Source of the DNA: Schaalia georgiae DSM 6843 | GTDB taxonomy: Bacteria > Actinomycetota > Actinomycetes > Actinomycetales > Actinomycetaceae | NCBI RefSeq assembly: GCF_000429245.1 | Contig: NZ_AUBM01000007.1 | Span: forward strand, 46,163-110,162 | Direction of reading: 5' to 3' | DNA: 64,000 nucleotides | In this document: positions 8,288 through 15,949 of the stretch, one piece after another | Layout of the letters: every line of letters begins with the position of its first letter | How positions within the stretch are numbered: the stretch's first letter is position 1 | The notes under the pieces: model-generated | Told to the model about the DNA's origin: nothing | The model's input: the letters and a program-made list of their open reading frames with translations, nothing else | Databases searched by the model: none | Made by a program: the position numbers and the translations under genes

Positions 8288-9649
8288 ATGTTGGTCTTCA
8301 ACGCCGTTGTCGTCTCCGTGCTCGTGATGCTGGTCCTCTCAATCGCCCGCGTGCACGTCGTCATCTCATTGTTCGTCGCCTCACTGGTGGGCGGCCTGGT
8401 CTCCGGCATGGGCTTGTCGGCGACGATGGTCGCCTTCCAGGAGGGTCTTGCCGGGGGCGCGAAGATCGCCCTCTCCTACGCGCTTCTGGGTGCCTTCGCC
8501 ATGGCCGTCGCCCACTCGGGCCTGCCGCAGCTGCTGGCGAATTGGATCATCGTCCGCATGAAGAACGCCGACGAGTCCAACCAGGCCAGGATCGCCCGCG
8601 GCGCCAAGTGGGGGATCCTGTGCGGGGTGATCGCCATGGGCATCATGAGCCAGAACCTCATCCCCATCCACATCGCCTTCATCCCCCTGCTGATCCCGCC
8701 GCTCATCGGCGTGATGAACCGGCTCGGGCTGGACCGCCGCGCCGTGGCCTGCGCGATCACCTTCGGCATCGTCACGACGTATATGTTCCTGCCCGTGGGC
8801 TTCGGGCGGATCTTCTTGCACGACATCCTCTACAAGAACATTATCGAGGCGGGCCTGGACGTGTCCGGGGTGAGCCCGACGGCCGCTATGGCGATCCCGG
8901 CTGCCTCGATGCTGGTGGGATGCCTGATCGCGTTGCTCTTCTCGTACCGGGGGCGCCGCGAGTACGAGGACCGCAGTGACTCCTTCGGGCGCCCGGCTGA
9001 GGAGCCCATCGACATGAAACGGGTGTGGGCCGCTCTGGCGGCCATCGTCTTGTGCTTCGTGATCCAGACGTGGCTGACGCTGGTCGAGTCCGAGGCGGAT
9101 CCCCTGCTGATGGGGGCCATCGTGGGCCTGTGCGTGATGCTGTCGATGCGCGTGGTGCCCTGGCAGCAGGCGAACGACATCTTCAGCACCGGCATGAAGA
9201 TGATGGCGATGATCGGACTCATCATGATCGCCGCGCAGGGCTACGCCTCGGTCTTGAAGGCGTCCGGCCAGATCGAGCCCCTCGTCACCGGCACGGCGGC
9301 TGTGTTCTCCGGCTCGAAAGCCCTGGCGGCGTTCGTGATGCTGCTGGTCGGCCTGGTCATCACGATGGGCATCGGGTCGTCTTTCTCGACGTTGCCGATC
9401 ATCTCGGCGATCTACGTGCCCCTGTGCGTGGCACTGGGCTTCTCCCCCATTGCGACGGTGGCGATCATCGGCACCGCGGGGGCGCTGGGCGACGCGGGCT
9501 CGCCCGCTTCGGATTCGACGCTGGGACCGACGACCGGTCTCAACGTCGATGGCCAGCACGACCACATGCGAGACACGGTGATCCCCACGTTCCTCCACTA
9601 CAACGTTCCACTGCTGGTCGGCGGCTGGATCGCGGCGATGGTCCTGTGA
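8288..9649 (+). CDS. YuiF/NhaC-like ion-coupled transporter
   Basis: 453 residues, about 11-12 hydrophobic segments, with the Na+/H+ antiporter (NhaC-type) pattern: an N-terminal RVHVVISLFVASLVGGLVSG segment, GLAGGAKIALSYALLGAFA, and a C-terminal repeat LGDAGSPASDSTLGPTTGLN. It closely follows the Bacillus YuiF / Haemophilus HI1586 group, annotated either as Na+/H+ antiporters or as putative amino-acid transporters. Its place directly behind proC suggests, without proof, transport of proline or a related amino acid. AGGA lies 6 bases before the ATG. Confidence 0.75.
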   Translation: MLVFNAVVVSVLVMLVLSIARVHVVISLFVASLVGGLVSGMGLSATMVAFQEGLAGGAKIALSYALLGAFAMAVAHSGLPQLLANWIIVRMKNADESNQARIARGAKWGILCGVIAMGIMSQNLIPIHIAFIPLLIPPLIGVMNRLGLDRRAVACAITFGIVTTYMFLPVGFGRIFLHDILYKNIIEAGLDVSGVSPTAAMAIPAASMLVGCLIALLFSYRGRREYEDRSDSFGRPAEEPIDMKRVWAALAAIVLCFVIQTWLTLVESEADPLLMGAIVGLCVMLSMRVVPWQQANDIFSTGMKMMAMIGLIMIAAQGYASVLKASGQIEPLVTGTAAVFSGSKALAAFVMLLVGLVITMGIGSSFSTLPIISAIYVPLCVALGFSPIATVAIIGTAGALGDAGSPASDSTLGPTTGLNVDGQHDHMRDTVIPTFLHYNVPLLVGGWIAAMVL

Positions 9650-9997
9650 CCCGCCCCGGTCCGCGCCGGGGGCCGCAGTCGGCGGGGTCGGCCCGTGCGC
9701 TCCCGCGCGGGCAGACCCCGCCGAGCACCGTGGCACCACTGGCCCGCGGCGCCCCATGTCGCACACAACGGCCCGAATTACGCAACACGGTAACGCACAC
9801 AACGGCTTGATCCCACCGTTGTGTGCGGAAGACGTTTCGTAAATCACCTCCCTTGTGTGCGTACCCCCGCTATCCGGTTCCCCGGAGGGGGTGTGATGAA
9901 GACTCACGCTCCCCCGGGCGGGGCCGGTGGACCGGGCGCGGTACCGAAAGTACGCTTGTCGGGTACTAGTCCACGACTCGGATGGAGATAACAGAAC
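9650..9997. repeat. Intergenic region with a four-copy FFRR repeat element
   Basis: No gene. CGCACACAACGG occurs at 9760-9771 and 9794-9805. Its inverse CCGTTGTGTGCG is at 9816-9827 and a near inverse CCTTGTGTGCG at 9851-9861, giving a forward-forward-reverse-reverse layout over ~100 bases. A related copy lies at 56879-56979, sharing also GAATTA, CAAACACGG-like and GCGGCTTG stretches. The last ~100 bases before valS presumably hold its promoter. Confidence 0.75.
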
Positions 9998-12727
9998 ATG
10001 GCAGATCGACCCGATCAGCTGCCCGCCACCGCCCGCGCCCCCCGTGTGCCCGACCGCGCGGCGCCGGAGGGGCTGGAGCACAAGTGGGGTTCGGCCTGGG
10101 AGGCCGAGGGGACCTACTCCTTCGACCGCACGGCCGCCCGCGAGCAGGTCTACTCGATCGACACCCCGCCCCCCACGGTGTCCGGCTCACTGCACATCGG
10201 CCACGTCTTCTCCTACACGCACACCGATGTCGTCGCCCGCTTCCAGCGTATGAGGGGCAGGGCCGTGTTCTACCCGATGGGGTGGGACGACAACGGGCTG
10301 CCCACGGAGAGGCGCGTGCAGAACTACTTCGGGGTCCGCGTGGACGCGACACTGCCCTACGACCCCGACTTCGAGCCGCCGCACGTGGGCGGCGAGGGCA
10401 AGTCCATCAAGGCCCGCGACCAGAAGCCTATTTCACGCCGCAACTTCGTGGAGCTGTGCGAGCGCCTCACTGTCGAGGACGAGGCCCAGTTCGAGGCCCT
10501 GTGGCGCTACCTGGGGCTCAGCGTGGACTGGAAGCAGAACTACCAGACGATCGGGCGGCGCGCCCGCAAGGTCGCCCAGGCGGCGTTCTTGCGCAACCTG
10601 GCGCGCGGCGAGGCGTACCAGGCGGAGGCGCCGGGCCTGTGGGACGTGACCTTCCAGACGGCGGTCGCCCAGGCTGAGTTGGAGTCCCGCGAGTACCCGG
10701 GCTTCTACCACCGCATCGCCTTCCACCTCACGGACGCGTCGGCCGCGGCCGAGGCCGCCCGGGCGGGCGCCCCCGTGGAGGACGGCGTCGACGTGTGCAT
10801 CGAGACGACCCGCCCGGAGCTGCTGGCCGCGTGCGTGGCGCTGATCGCCCACCCGGACGACGAGCGCTACAAGCCGCTCTTCGGCACAACGGTGGCCTCC
10901 CCCGTCTACGGCGTCGAGGTGCCCGTCCTGGCCCACCCGGCCGCTGAGAAGGACAAGGGCGCGGGCATCGCCATGTGCTGCACCTTCGGCGACACCACGG
11001 ACATCGACTGGTGGCGCGACCTGGGCCTGCCGCTGCGCGCGATCCTGCGCAAGGACGGGCGCCTCGTCGCCGATACGCCCGAGTGGATCACCACGGAGGC
11101 GGGCCGCGAGGCGTTCGCCGAGATCTCGGGCAAGACGACGTTCTCGGCCCGCGAGGCCGTGGTGGCGCGCCTGCGCGGCAGCGGCGAGCTCAAGGGCGAG
11201 CCCACCAAGACGGTCCGCCAGACGAACTTCTTCGAGAAGGGCGACAAGCCCTTGGAGATCGTCACCTCCCGCCAGTGGTACATCCGCAACGGCGGCCGCC
11301 CATGGACGAGGCCCGCCTCGGGCGCCGACCTCAACGACGAACTGGTGGAGCGGGGCCGCCAGCTGGAGTTCCACCCGGATTTCATGCGCGTGCGCTACGA
11401 GAACTGGGTGCGGGGCCTGAAGGGCGACTGGCTGGTGTCGCGCCAGCGGTTCTTCGGCGTGCCCTTCCCGCTGTGGTACCGGGTGGGCGCGGACGGCCAG
11501 GTCGACTACGACTCCGTCATCACGCCTTCCGACGACAGCCTGCCCGTGGACCCATCGACGGACGCGCCGGAGGGCTTCACGGAGGAGCAGCGCGGCGAGC
11601 CGGGCGGTTTCGTGGGCGAGCTCGACATCATGGACACGTGGGCCACGTCCTCCCTGTCGCCGCAGTTGGCGTGCGGCTGGTTGCACGACGACGACCTCTT
11701 CGCCCGCACCTACCCGATGGACCTGCGCCCCCAGGGCCAGGACATCATCCGCACGTGGTTGTTCTCCTCGGTGGTGCGCGCCGACTTGGAGTTCGGGGCC
11801 CTGCCGTGGCGCCACACGGGCCTGTCGGGGTGGATCCTGGACGCCGACCACAAGAAGATGAGCAAGTCCAAGGGCAATGTGGTGACCCCGATGGGCTTGC
11901 TGGAGAAGTACGGGTCGGACGCGGTGCGCTACTGGGCGGCATCCGCGCGCCTGGGCCTGGACGCCGCTTTCGACGAGCAGCAGATGAAGATCGGGCGGCG
12001 CCTGGCGATCAAGGTCCTCAACGCCTCGAAGTTCGCGCTCACCATGGGCGGCGAGGGCGCCCGGCTGGACCTGGATCCGGCTCTGGTGACGGTGGACCTG
12101 GACCGTTCCGTGCTGGCGGAGCTGGCCGGGGTGGTCGCCGAGGCGACCGGGGCCCTGGCCTCCTACGACCACGCGCGCGCCCTGGAGGTCACGGAGTCGT
12201 TCTTCTGGACGTTCTGCGACGACTACTTGGAGCTGGTGAAGGAGCGCGCCTACAACCGCGAGGGCGCGTGGGACGAGGCGTCGGCTGCGTCTGCGCGCGC
12301 CGCCCTGGCCCTGGCGATCGACACGGTGGTGCGCCTGCTGGCCCCCTACCTGCCGTTCGTGACGGAGGAGGTGTGGAGCTGGTACCGGGAGGGTTCGGTG
12401 CATACCGCGCCGTGGCCGACCGGCGCCCCCCTGGCCTCCGCCGCCGGGGACCCGTCTGTGCTTGCCGCGGCCTCCGGCGCCCTGATCGCGCTGCGCCGCG
12501 TGAAGTCCGAGGCGAAGGTCTCCCCGCGCACCCCGTTCCTGTCGGTGGTGCTCGAGGTGCCCGCCGCGTCCCTGGGGGCCCTGGAGTCCGTCAAGGGCGA
12601 CCTGGAGGCCGCGTCGAAGGCCGTGGGCGCGCTGACTGTGTCCGCGTCCCAGGACTCCGAGGCCACCGACGCCGTGGTCGAGTCTTTCGAACTGGGCGAG
12701 GCCCCGGCCAAGCGCAAGAAGGGCTGA
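9998..12727 (+). CDS. valS: Valyl-tRNA synthetase
   Basis: Charges tRNA-Val with valine in the cytoplasm. 909 residues, in the normal class Ia range. The HIGH motif appears as GSLHIGHV near residue 64 and the KMSKS motif as DHKKMSKSKGN near residue 618. Between them lies the CP1 editing domain (about residues 220-430, including ETTRPELLAACVAL). After the catalytic core come the anticodon-binding helices and a C-terminal coiled-coil region ending in a lysine-rich tail. It appears to be a single-gene unit closed by a hairpin. Confidence 0.97.
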   Translation: MADRPDQLPATARAPRVPDRAAPEGLEHKWGSAWEAEGTYSFDRTAAREQVYSIDTPPPTVSGSLHIGHVFSYTHTDVVARFQRMRGRAVFYPMGWDDNGLPTERRVQNYFGVRVDATLPYDPDFEPPHVGGEGKSIKARDQKPISRRNFVELCERLTVEDEAQFEALWRYLGLSVDWKQNYQTIGRRARKVAQAAFLRNLARGEAYQAEAPGLWDVTFQTAVAQAELESREYPGFYHRIAFHLTDASAAAEAARAGAPVEDGVDVCIETTRPELLAACVALIAHPDDERYKPLFGTTVASPVYGVEVPVLAHPAAEKDKGAGIAMCCTFGDTTDIDWWRDLGLPLRAILRKDGRLVADTPEWITTEAGREAFAEISGKTTFSAREAVVARLRGSGELKGEPTKTVRQTNFFEKGDKPLEIVTSRQWYIRNGGRPWTRPASGADLNDELVERGRQLEFHPDFMRVRYENWVRGLKGDWLVSRQRFFGVPFPLWYRVGADGQVDYDSVITPSDDSLPVDPSTDAPEGFTEEQRGEPGGFVGELDIMDTWATSSLSPQLACGWLHDDDLFARTYPMDLRPQGQDIIRTWLFSSVVRADLEFGALPWRHTGLSGWILDADHKKMSKSKGNVVTPMGLLEKYGSDAVRYWAASARLGLDAAFDEQQMKIGRRLAIKVLNASKFALTMGGEGARLDLDPALVTVDLDRSVLAELAGVVAEATGALASYDHARALEVTESFFWTFCDDYLELVKERAYNREGAWDEASAASARAALALAIDTVVRLLAPYLPFVTEEVWSWYREGSVHTAPWPTGAPLASAAGDPSVLAAASGALIALRRVKSEAKVSPRTPFLSVVLEVPAASLGALESVKGDLEAASKAVGALTVSASQDSEATDAVVESFELGEAPAKRKKG

Positions 12728-12755
12728 GCCTGTAGCCGCATTGATTGGCGGGTGT

Positions 12756-12783
12756 GTGCCCCGGGCCCTGCGGCCCGGGGCAC
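12756..12783 (+). terminator. Terminator after valS
   Basis: 12-bp perfect stem (GTGCCCCGGGCC) with a 4-base loop, 28 bases past the stop codon; the following bases include only a short TT. Confidence 0.75.
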
Positions 12784-12873
12784 GGCCTTGTTCCGGATCC
12801 GTACCTGTCACATTCCGGGCGCAATGTGATACAGTTTACTTGGATTCTGGTGTCGTCTGCTGAAGGTATAGAC

Positions 12874-14245
12874 ATGCTCACCCGTTTTGAAGTCTCCGGA
12901 TTCAAGAACCTTGAGAATGTCACCGTCGACTTCGGACCATTCACCTGCATCGCGGGACCGAACTCGGTGGGGAAGTCGAACTTGTTCGATGCGATCGAGT
13001 TCCTGTCCCTGCTGAGTGACCACAACTTCCTCGAGGCCTGCACGCTCATCAGGCCCACGCCCCAGCAGCGCTCAGACATCTCCTCCCTATTTCTCCACCC
13101 GAGTCGTCCAAGGCCACGACAACGTCTGTTTAGCAGCGGAAATGATCCTCCCCTCCCCCGTCTCCGATGAGTTCAACCAACAGGTTGAGCCCGAACGCAC
13201 ATTCGTGCGCTACGAGGTCCGACTCGCCGTCCGCCGGGGAGGTCCCCTCTCGACGGGCTTGCAATTGAGACTGGTCGATGAATGGCTTTCGCCGGTCCAA
13301 TACCCGAAAGACCATCTCCGTTTCCCGGAGTCGCCAACCTACGTGAAGAGGTTCGTACACGGAGCTCACAGATCGCCCCCGCTATCCACCACAGAGGAGA
13401 ACGGGAACACGATCATCCAGATCCGAAACGGAAACAGGGGCCGGCCCAGGAAGATCGCCGCGGACAACGCACAACGAACTGTGCTGTCGGCGACAGCGTC
13501 GGCCGAGAACCCGACTATCCTGGCCGCACAGACTGAAATGAGGTCCTGGCGCTTCGTCGCCCTGGAACCGAGCGCGATGCGCGCCCCTGATGACATGGTC
13601 GAGACCCGGCCCATTTCCGCCACCGGCGCCCACATCCCGTCCTCCTTGTTCCGTCAGGAACTCCAAGAGGGGAATGGCAGTAACGTCATGAACCGCGTTC
13701 GCGATGCAATCGGAGCACTTGTGGACATACGCCATCTGCGCGTCGTTCAAGACCGATCCCGTGACACACTCGAACTGCGTGCCAAGATTGGGGCGACGCC
13801 GGAGCTGCCCGCGAGATCGCTCTCCGACGGCACCCTTCGCTTCCTCGCCCTGTCCGCGATGAAGGTGTCCCGTGACTATTTCGGAATGCTGTGCATGGAA
13901 GAACCCGAGAACGGTATCCATCCTTCCAAGATCGTCGACATGCACAGGCTCCTGCGGGGGATTTCCGACCCTACGGAGCACTCGGCCCGACAGGTCATTG
14001 TCAACACTCATTCCCCCTATTTCGTCCAAGCCACGAAAAACGATGACATCCTGTGCGCCGTCGGCAAATCGATTCCCGACGGCCAGGGGGGCGTCCTGCG
14101 CAGCGTCGGGTTTCACCCGCTCCCCGGCACATGGAGGGCCAGGACCAAACCGGAGGACAGCACGGGAGCCCGTCCCGTCTCGCGTGGCGAGATAGCGGCA
14201 TTCCTTGAGAACCCGGACAAATGGAACGGCGACGAAGATGAATGA
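12874..14245 (+). pseudogene. OLD/AAA15-like ATPase, broken by a +1 frameshift
   Basis: The first frame begins MLTRFEVSGFKNLENV and holds a Walker A GPNSVGKSN (residues 28-36). After SDISSLF (codon TTT at 13090-13092) homology continues one base on, from 13094, in another frame: STRVVQGHDNV..., then EMRSWRFVALEPSAMR, the ABC-type signature RSLSDGTLRFLALSAM, Walker B LCMEEPENGIHP and the switch NTHSP. So a single extra C around 13093 splits an otherwise intact ~455-residue ATPase of the RecF/SMC-like AAA15 type, typical of anti-phage and other defence modules. The second part ends 8 bases inside the next gene. Base composition is visibly less GC-rich than valS or lacZ. Sequencing error, real inactivation or recoding cannot be told apart here. 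Confidence 0.75.
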
Positions 14246-14864
14246 GTGGCATTGCTGCCTCGTGTGCGAGGGCTCTTCGGATGCCGCACTAACCAACGTG
14301 TTAGAACTCCTGCTCACCCGCTTGACACGCGAGCCCGCTTCGGTCAGCGCGCGCCTCGACTTGAGGGGTTCAGTCCGCGAGAAGCTCTTCGCACTGCAGA
14401 CAAATGATGCGGGGCTCTACGACCTAGTCTTCGTCCATCGCGACGCGGACAATACTGGCCTCCAGGCGCGCCAAGAGGAGATCAAGCGCGCCGTGGATTC
14501 AGTACAAGACGCCGCAATCACCCCGGTTGTTCCCGTAGTACCAGTGACAATGACTGAGACTTGGGCTCTGGCATCACTTTTCGGTGATCCGGATTGCCGT
14601 GCCTGGTTGCGGCGCGAGGCGTCAGTATCCGAGAAGACACTTGAAACCTACCGAGACCCCAAGAATCTTCTCCGTCGCCTCCTCAGTCGCGACGATCCCG
14701 ATGGCAAGCTTCTACCCAATGGAGTGTTCTCGGTTCGAAGAGCACGCATCCTTGCCGAACTTGACACAGCCGACGGTTCCGCACCCTCCCGCCTCCCAGC
14801 GTGGAACGCCTTGAACAAGGTACTCGCGGACGCCGTTGCCCGTGTCCGCCCATGGCTCTCCTAG
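14238..14864 (+). CDS. TOPRIM/DUF4276-like partner of the AAA ATPase
   Basis: 208 residues, intact. It opens with a strand followed by an acidic turn (CCLVCEGSSDAAL, Glu near residue 10), then DLVFVHRDADN (Asp-x-Asp near residues 68-73) and PVTMTETWALASLFGD (about 100-115). An N-terminal Glu plus a DxD strand is the metal-binding arrangement of TOPRIM-type nucleases, and the 'E-x-W-ALA' stretch resembles DUF4276 proteins encoded next to AAA15 ATPases. It overlaps the ATPase gene by 8 bases, so the two form a coupled pair. A nuclease effector role in phage defence is inference by analogy with PARIS- and AbiL-type pairs; no homology search was possible. Confidence 0.6.
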   Translation: MNEWHCCLVCEGSSDAALTNVLELLLTRLTREPASVSARLDLRGSVREKLFALQTNDAGLYDLVFVHRDADNTGLQARQEEIKRAVDSVQDAAITPVVPVVPVTMTETWALASLFGDPDCRAWLRREASVSEKTLETYRDPKNLLRRLLSRDDPDGKLLPNGVFSVRRARILAELDTADGSAPSRLPAWNALNKVLADAVARVRPWLS

Positions 14865-14868
14865 GGTG

Positions 14869-15071
14869 ATGCGAAGGCACACTGTCCTGATTTCCTCCGA
14901 GTTCTACGCCGACGACCTCGAAGTCCTCAGGAGCACAGCGAACGCTTGTCCGGCGAAGGAATCGAACAGTGGTTGCGCGACGATGCCACCCCCACTATCA
15001 GGGCGCACGAGTCGCACCCCGAGTCCGGGCACACACTCGACGAGCTCGAAGCCACCCTCGGCCTGAAGTGA
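14869..15071 (+). pseudogene. Decayed small gene, antitoxin-like
   Basis: Reading starts MRRHTVLISSEFYADDLEVL in one frame; after about base 14935 the protein-like reading moves to another frame: EHSERLSGEGIEQWLRDD ... SGHTLDELEATLGLK, then stop. The short length, acidic C-terminus and a stop overlapping the next start (GTGA) resemble an antitoxin in front of its toxin. Without a frameshift neither half is a convincing gene. The family is not recognised. Confidence 0.35.
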
Positions 15072-15357
15072 CTCCCCGGCCGCGTCGCCTGGTCATTTCC
15101 GACCACGCTTTCAGCCAGCTGCTGGATCTTCGCGGCCCAGCATTCGTCCCGGTCTACGCTTTCTTGGATTCCGCAGCACTCTCACCATCGCATTCGTCAT
15201 CTACCCGGAAGCGCTGGTTGTGATGCCCATCGACTCCTCCCGCCGAGAGCACCTTTTGATCGAACACCTTTCTACCTTCGACGGAAAGTCGTCCCGCATG
15301 ACCAAGAATCCGGGCTACCGTCCCCGGTCTGCCCGAGAGATAGCTCTTCGTATCTAA
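15068..15357 (+). pseudogene. Decayed small gene, possible toxin partner
   Basis: The GTG start overlaps the previous stop. The first frame reads TPRPRRLVISDHAFSQLLDL ... VYAFLD. From about 15160 a different frame continues convincingly (FRSTLTIAFVIYPEALVVMP ... PGYRPRSAREIALRI) to a stop at 15355-15357. It is interpreted as one gene of ~95 codons broken by a frameshift. The overlap with the upstream fragment suggests a toxin-antitoxin-like pair, but no toxin motif is recognised. Confidence 0.35.
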
Positions 15358-15458
15358 CGGCGCAGGTGGGGTCGCTTGTGGGCGTGGCGGGTGGTGGGCG
15401 AGGATGTCCGGGTCAAGTCCAGTGGAGTGGTGTAATCGTTTCGTGTCCTTCGGGTGGG

Positions 15459-15656
15459 TTATGCGGTGAGTGTGAGTGTGGTGTCCTCCTGGAGGGTGGG
15501 TTGGGGTGCGAGTCGGGATTTGGCGAGGACGCCCGGGCTGAGGTGGCGTCGGCCTTCGGCCCATTCGTCGGTTTGCTCGGCCAGGACGGCTCCCACCAGG
15601 CGGATGACGGCCTGGCGGTTGGGGAAGATACCCACGAAGTCGGTGCGACGCCGGGT
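15459..15656 (-). mobile_element. IS256-family transposase remnant (C-terminal ~65 residues)
   Basis: The reading [14 protein letters not shown], then [20 protein letters not shown] and a Thr-rich tail ending in a stop, matches the extreme C-terminus of mutator/IS256-type transposases, including the conserved 'VGAVL-EQ-DEW-E-RRY' block. Upstream of residue 1 the frame degenerates, and the catalytic DDE region is absent. It marks past insertion-element activity at the junction between the AAA/TOPRIM patch and the lactose locus. Confidence 0.75.
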
Positions 15657-15745
15657 TCCCCCACTCGAACTCCCGGACTCCCCCGCGAAGGAAGTCCCGC
15701 AGGAGGCGGGTTCGGCCCGATCCCGGCCCCGATCGCCGCGCCGAG

Positions 15746-15850
15746 CCCCGGTGACCGCATTGCCATTCAGGTGGTCACCGGGGGCCGGCGCTGGGCCCCA
15801 CTCACTGCCTACACCGACGCCGTCACACTCAGAGCAGGCGGTCACCGGGG
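15746..15850. repeat. Inverted/direct repeat around GGTCACCGGGG
   Basis: CCCCGGTGACC at 15746-15756 faces its exact inverse at 15773-15783, and a further direct copy (extended by GGCCG) is at 15840-15850. The stretch from the IS remnant to the lacS stop codon otherwise holds nothing identifiable. Confidence 0.6.
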
Positions 15851-15949
15851 GCCGCGGCGCTGAGACTCAGCCACGCCCCTGCGGTATCCGCTTCTAAGGT
15901 TCTCGCCTCGTCGGACCCGTGGGCGGGACGGGCACGTGGGCAGGCCCAG

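Noticed and set aside
9650-9997. T-box leader before valS
   Set aside because: No T-box sequence (conserved TGGNACC block with antiterminator) could be found; the region is explained by the repeat element and promoter space.
10433-12811. 792-codon open frame antisense to valS
   Set aside because: High-GC codon bias opens the antisense frame; the composition is Arg/His/Gly/Leu-rich with no family motif, whereas the sense frame is a textbook ValS.
13090-13094. Programmed +1 frameshifting in the ATPase gene
   Set aside because: There is no stop codon or rare-codon/slippery arrangement at the shift (CTA TTT C TCC) and the zero frame runs on for 25 more codons; mutation or sequencing error is simpler.
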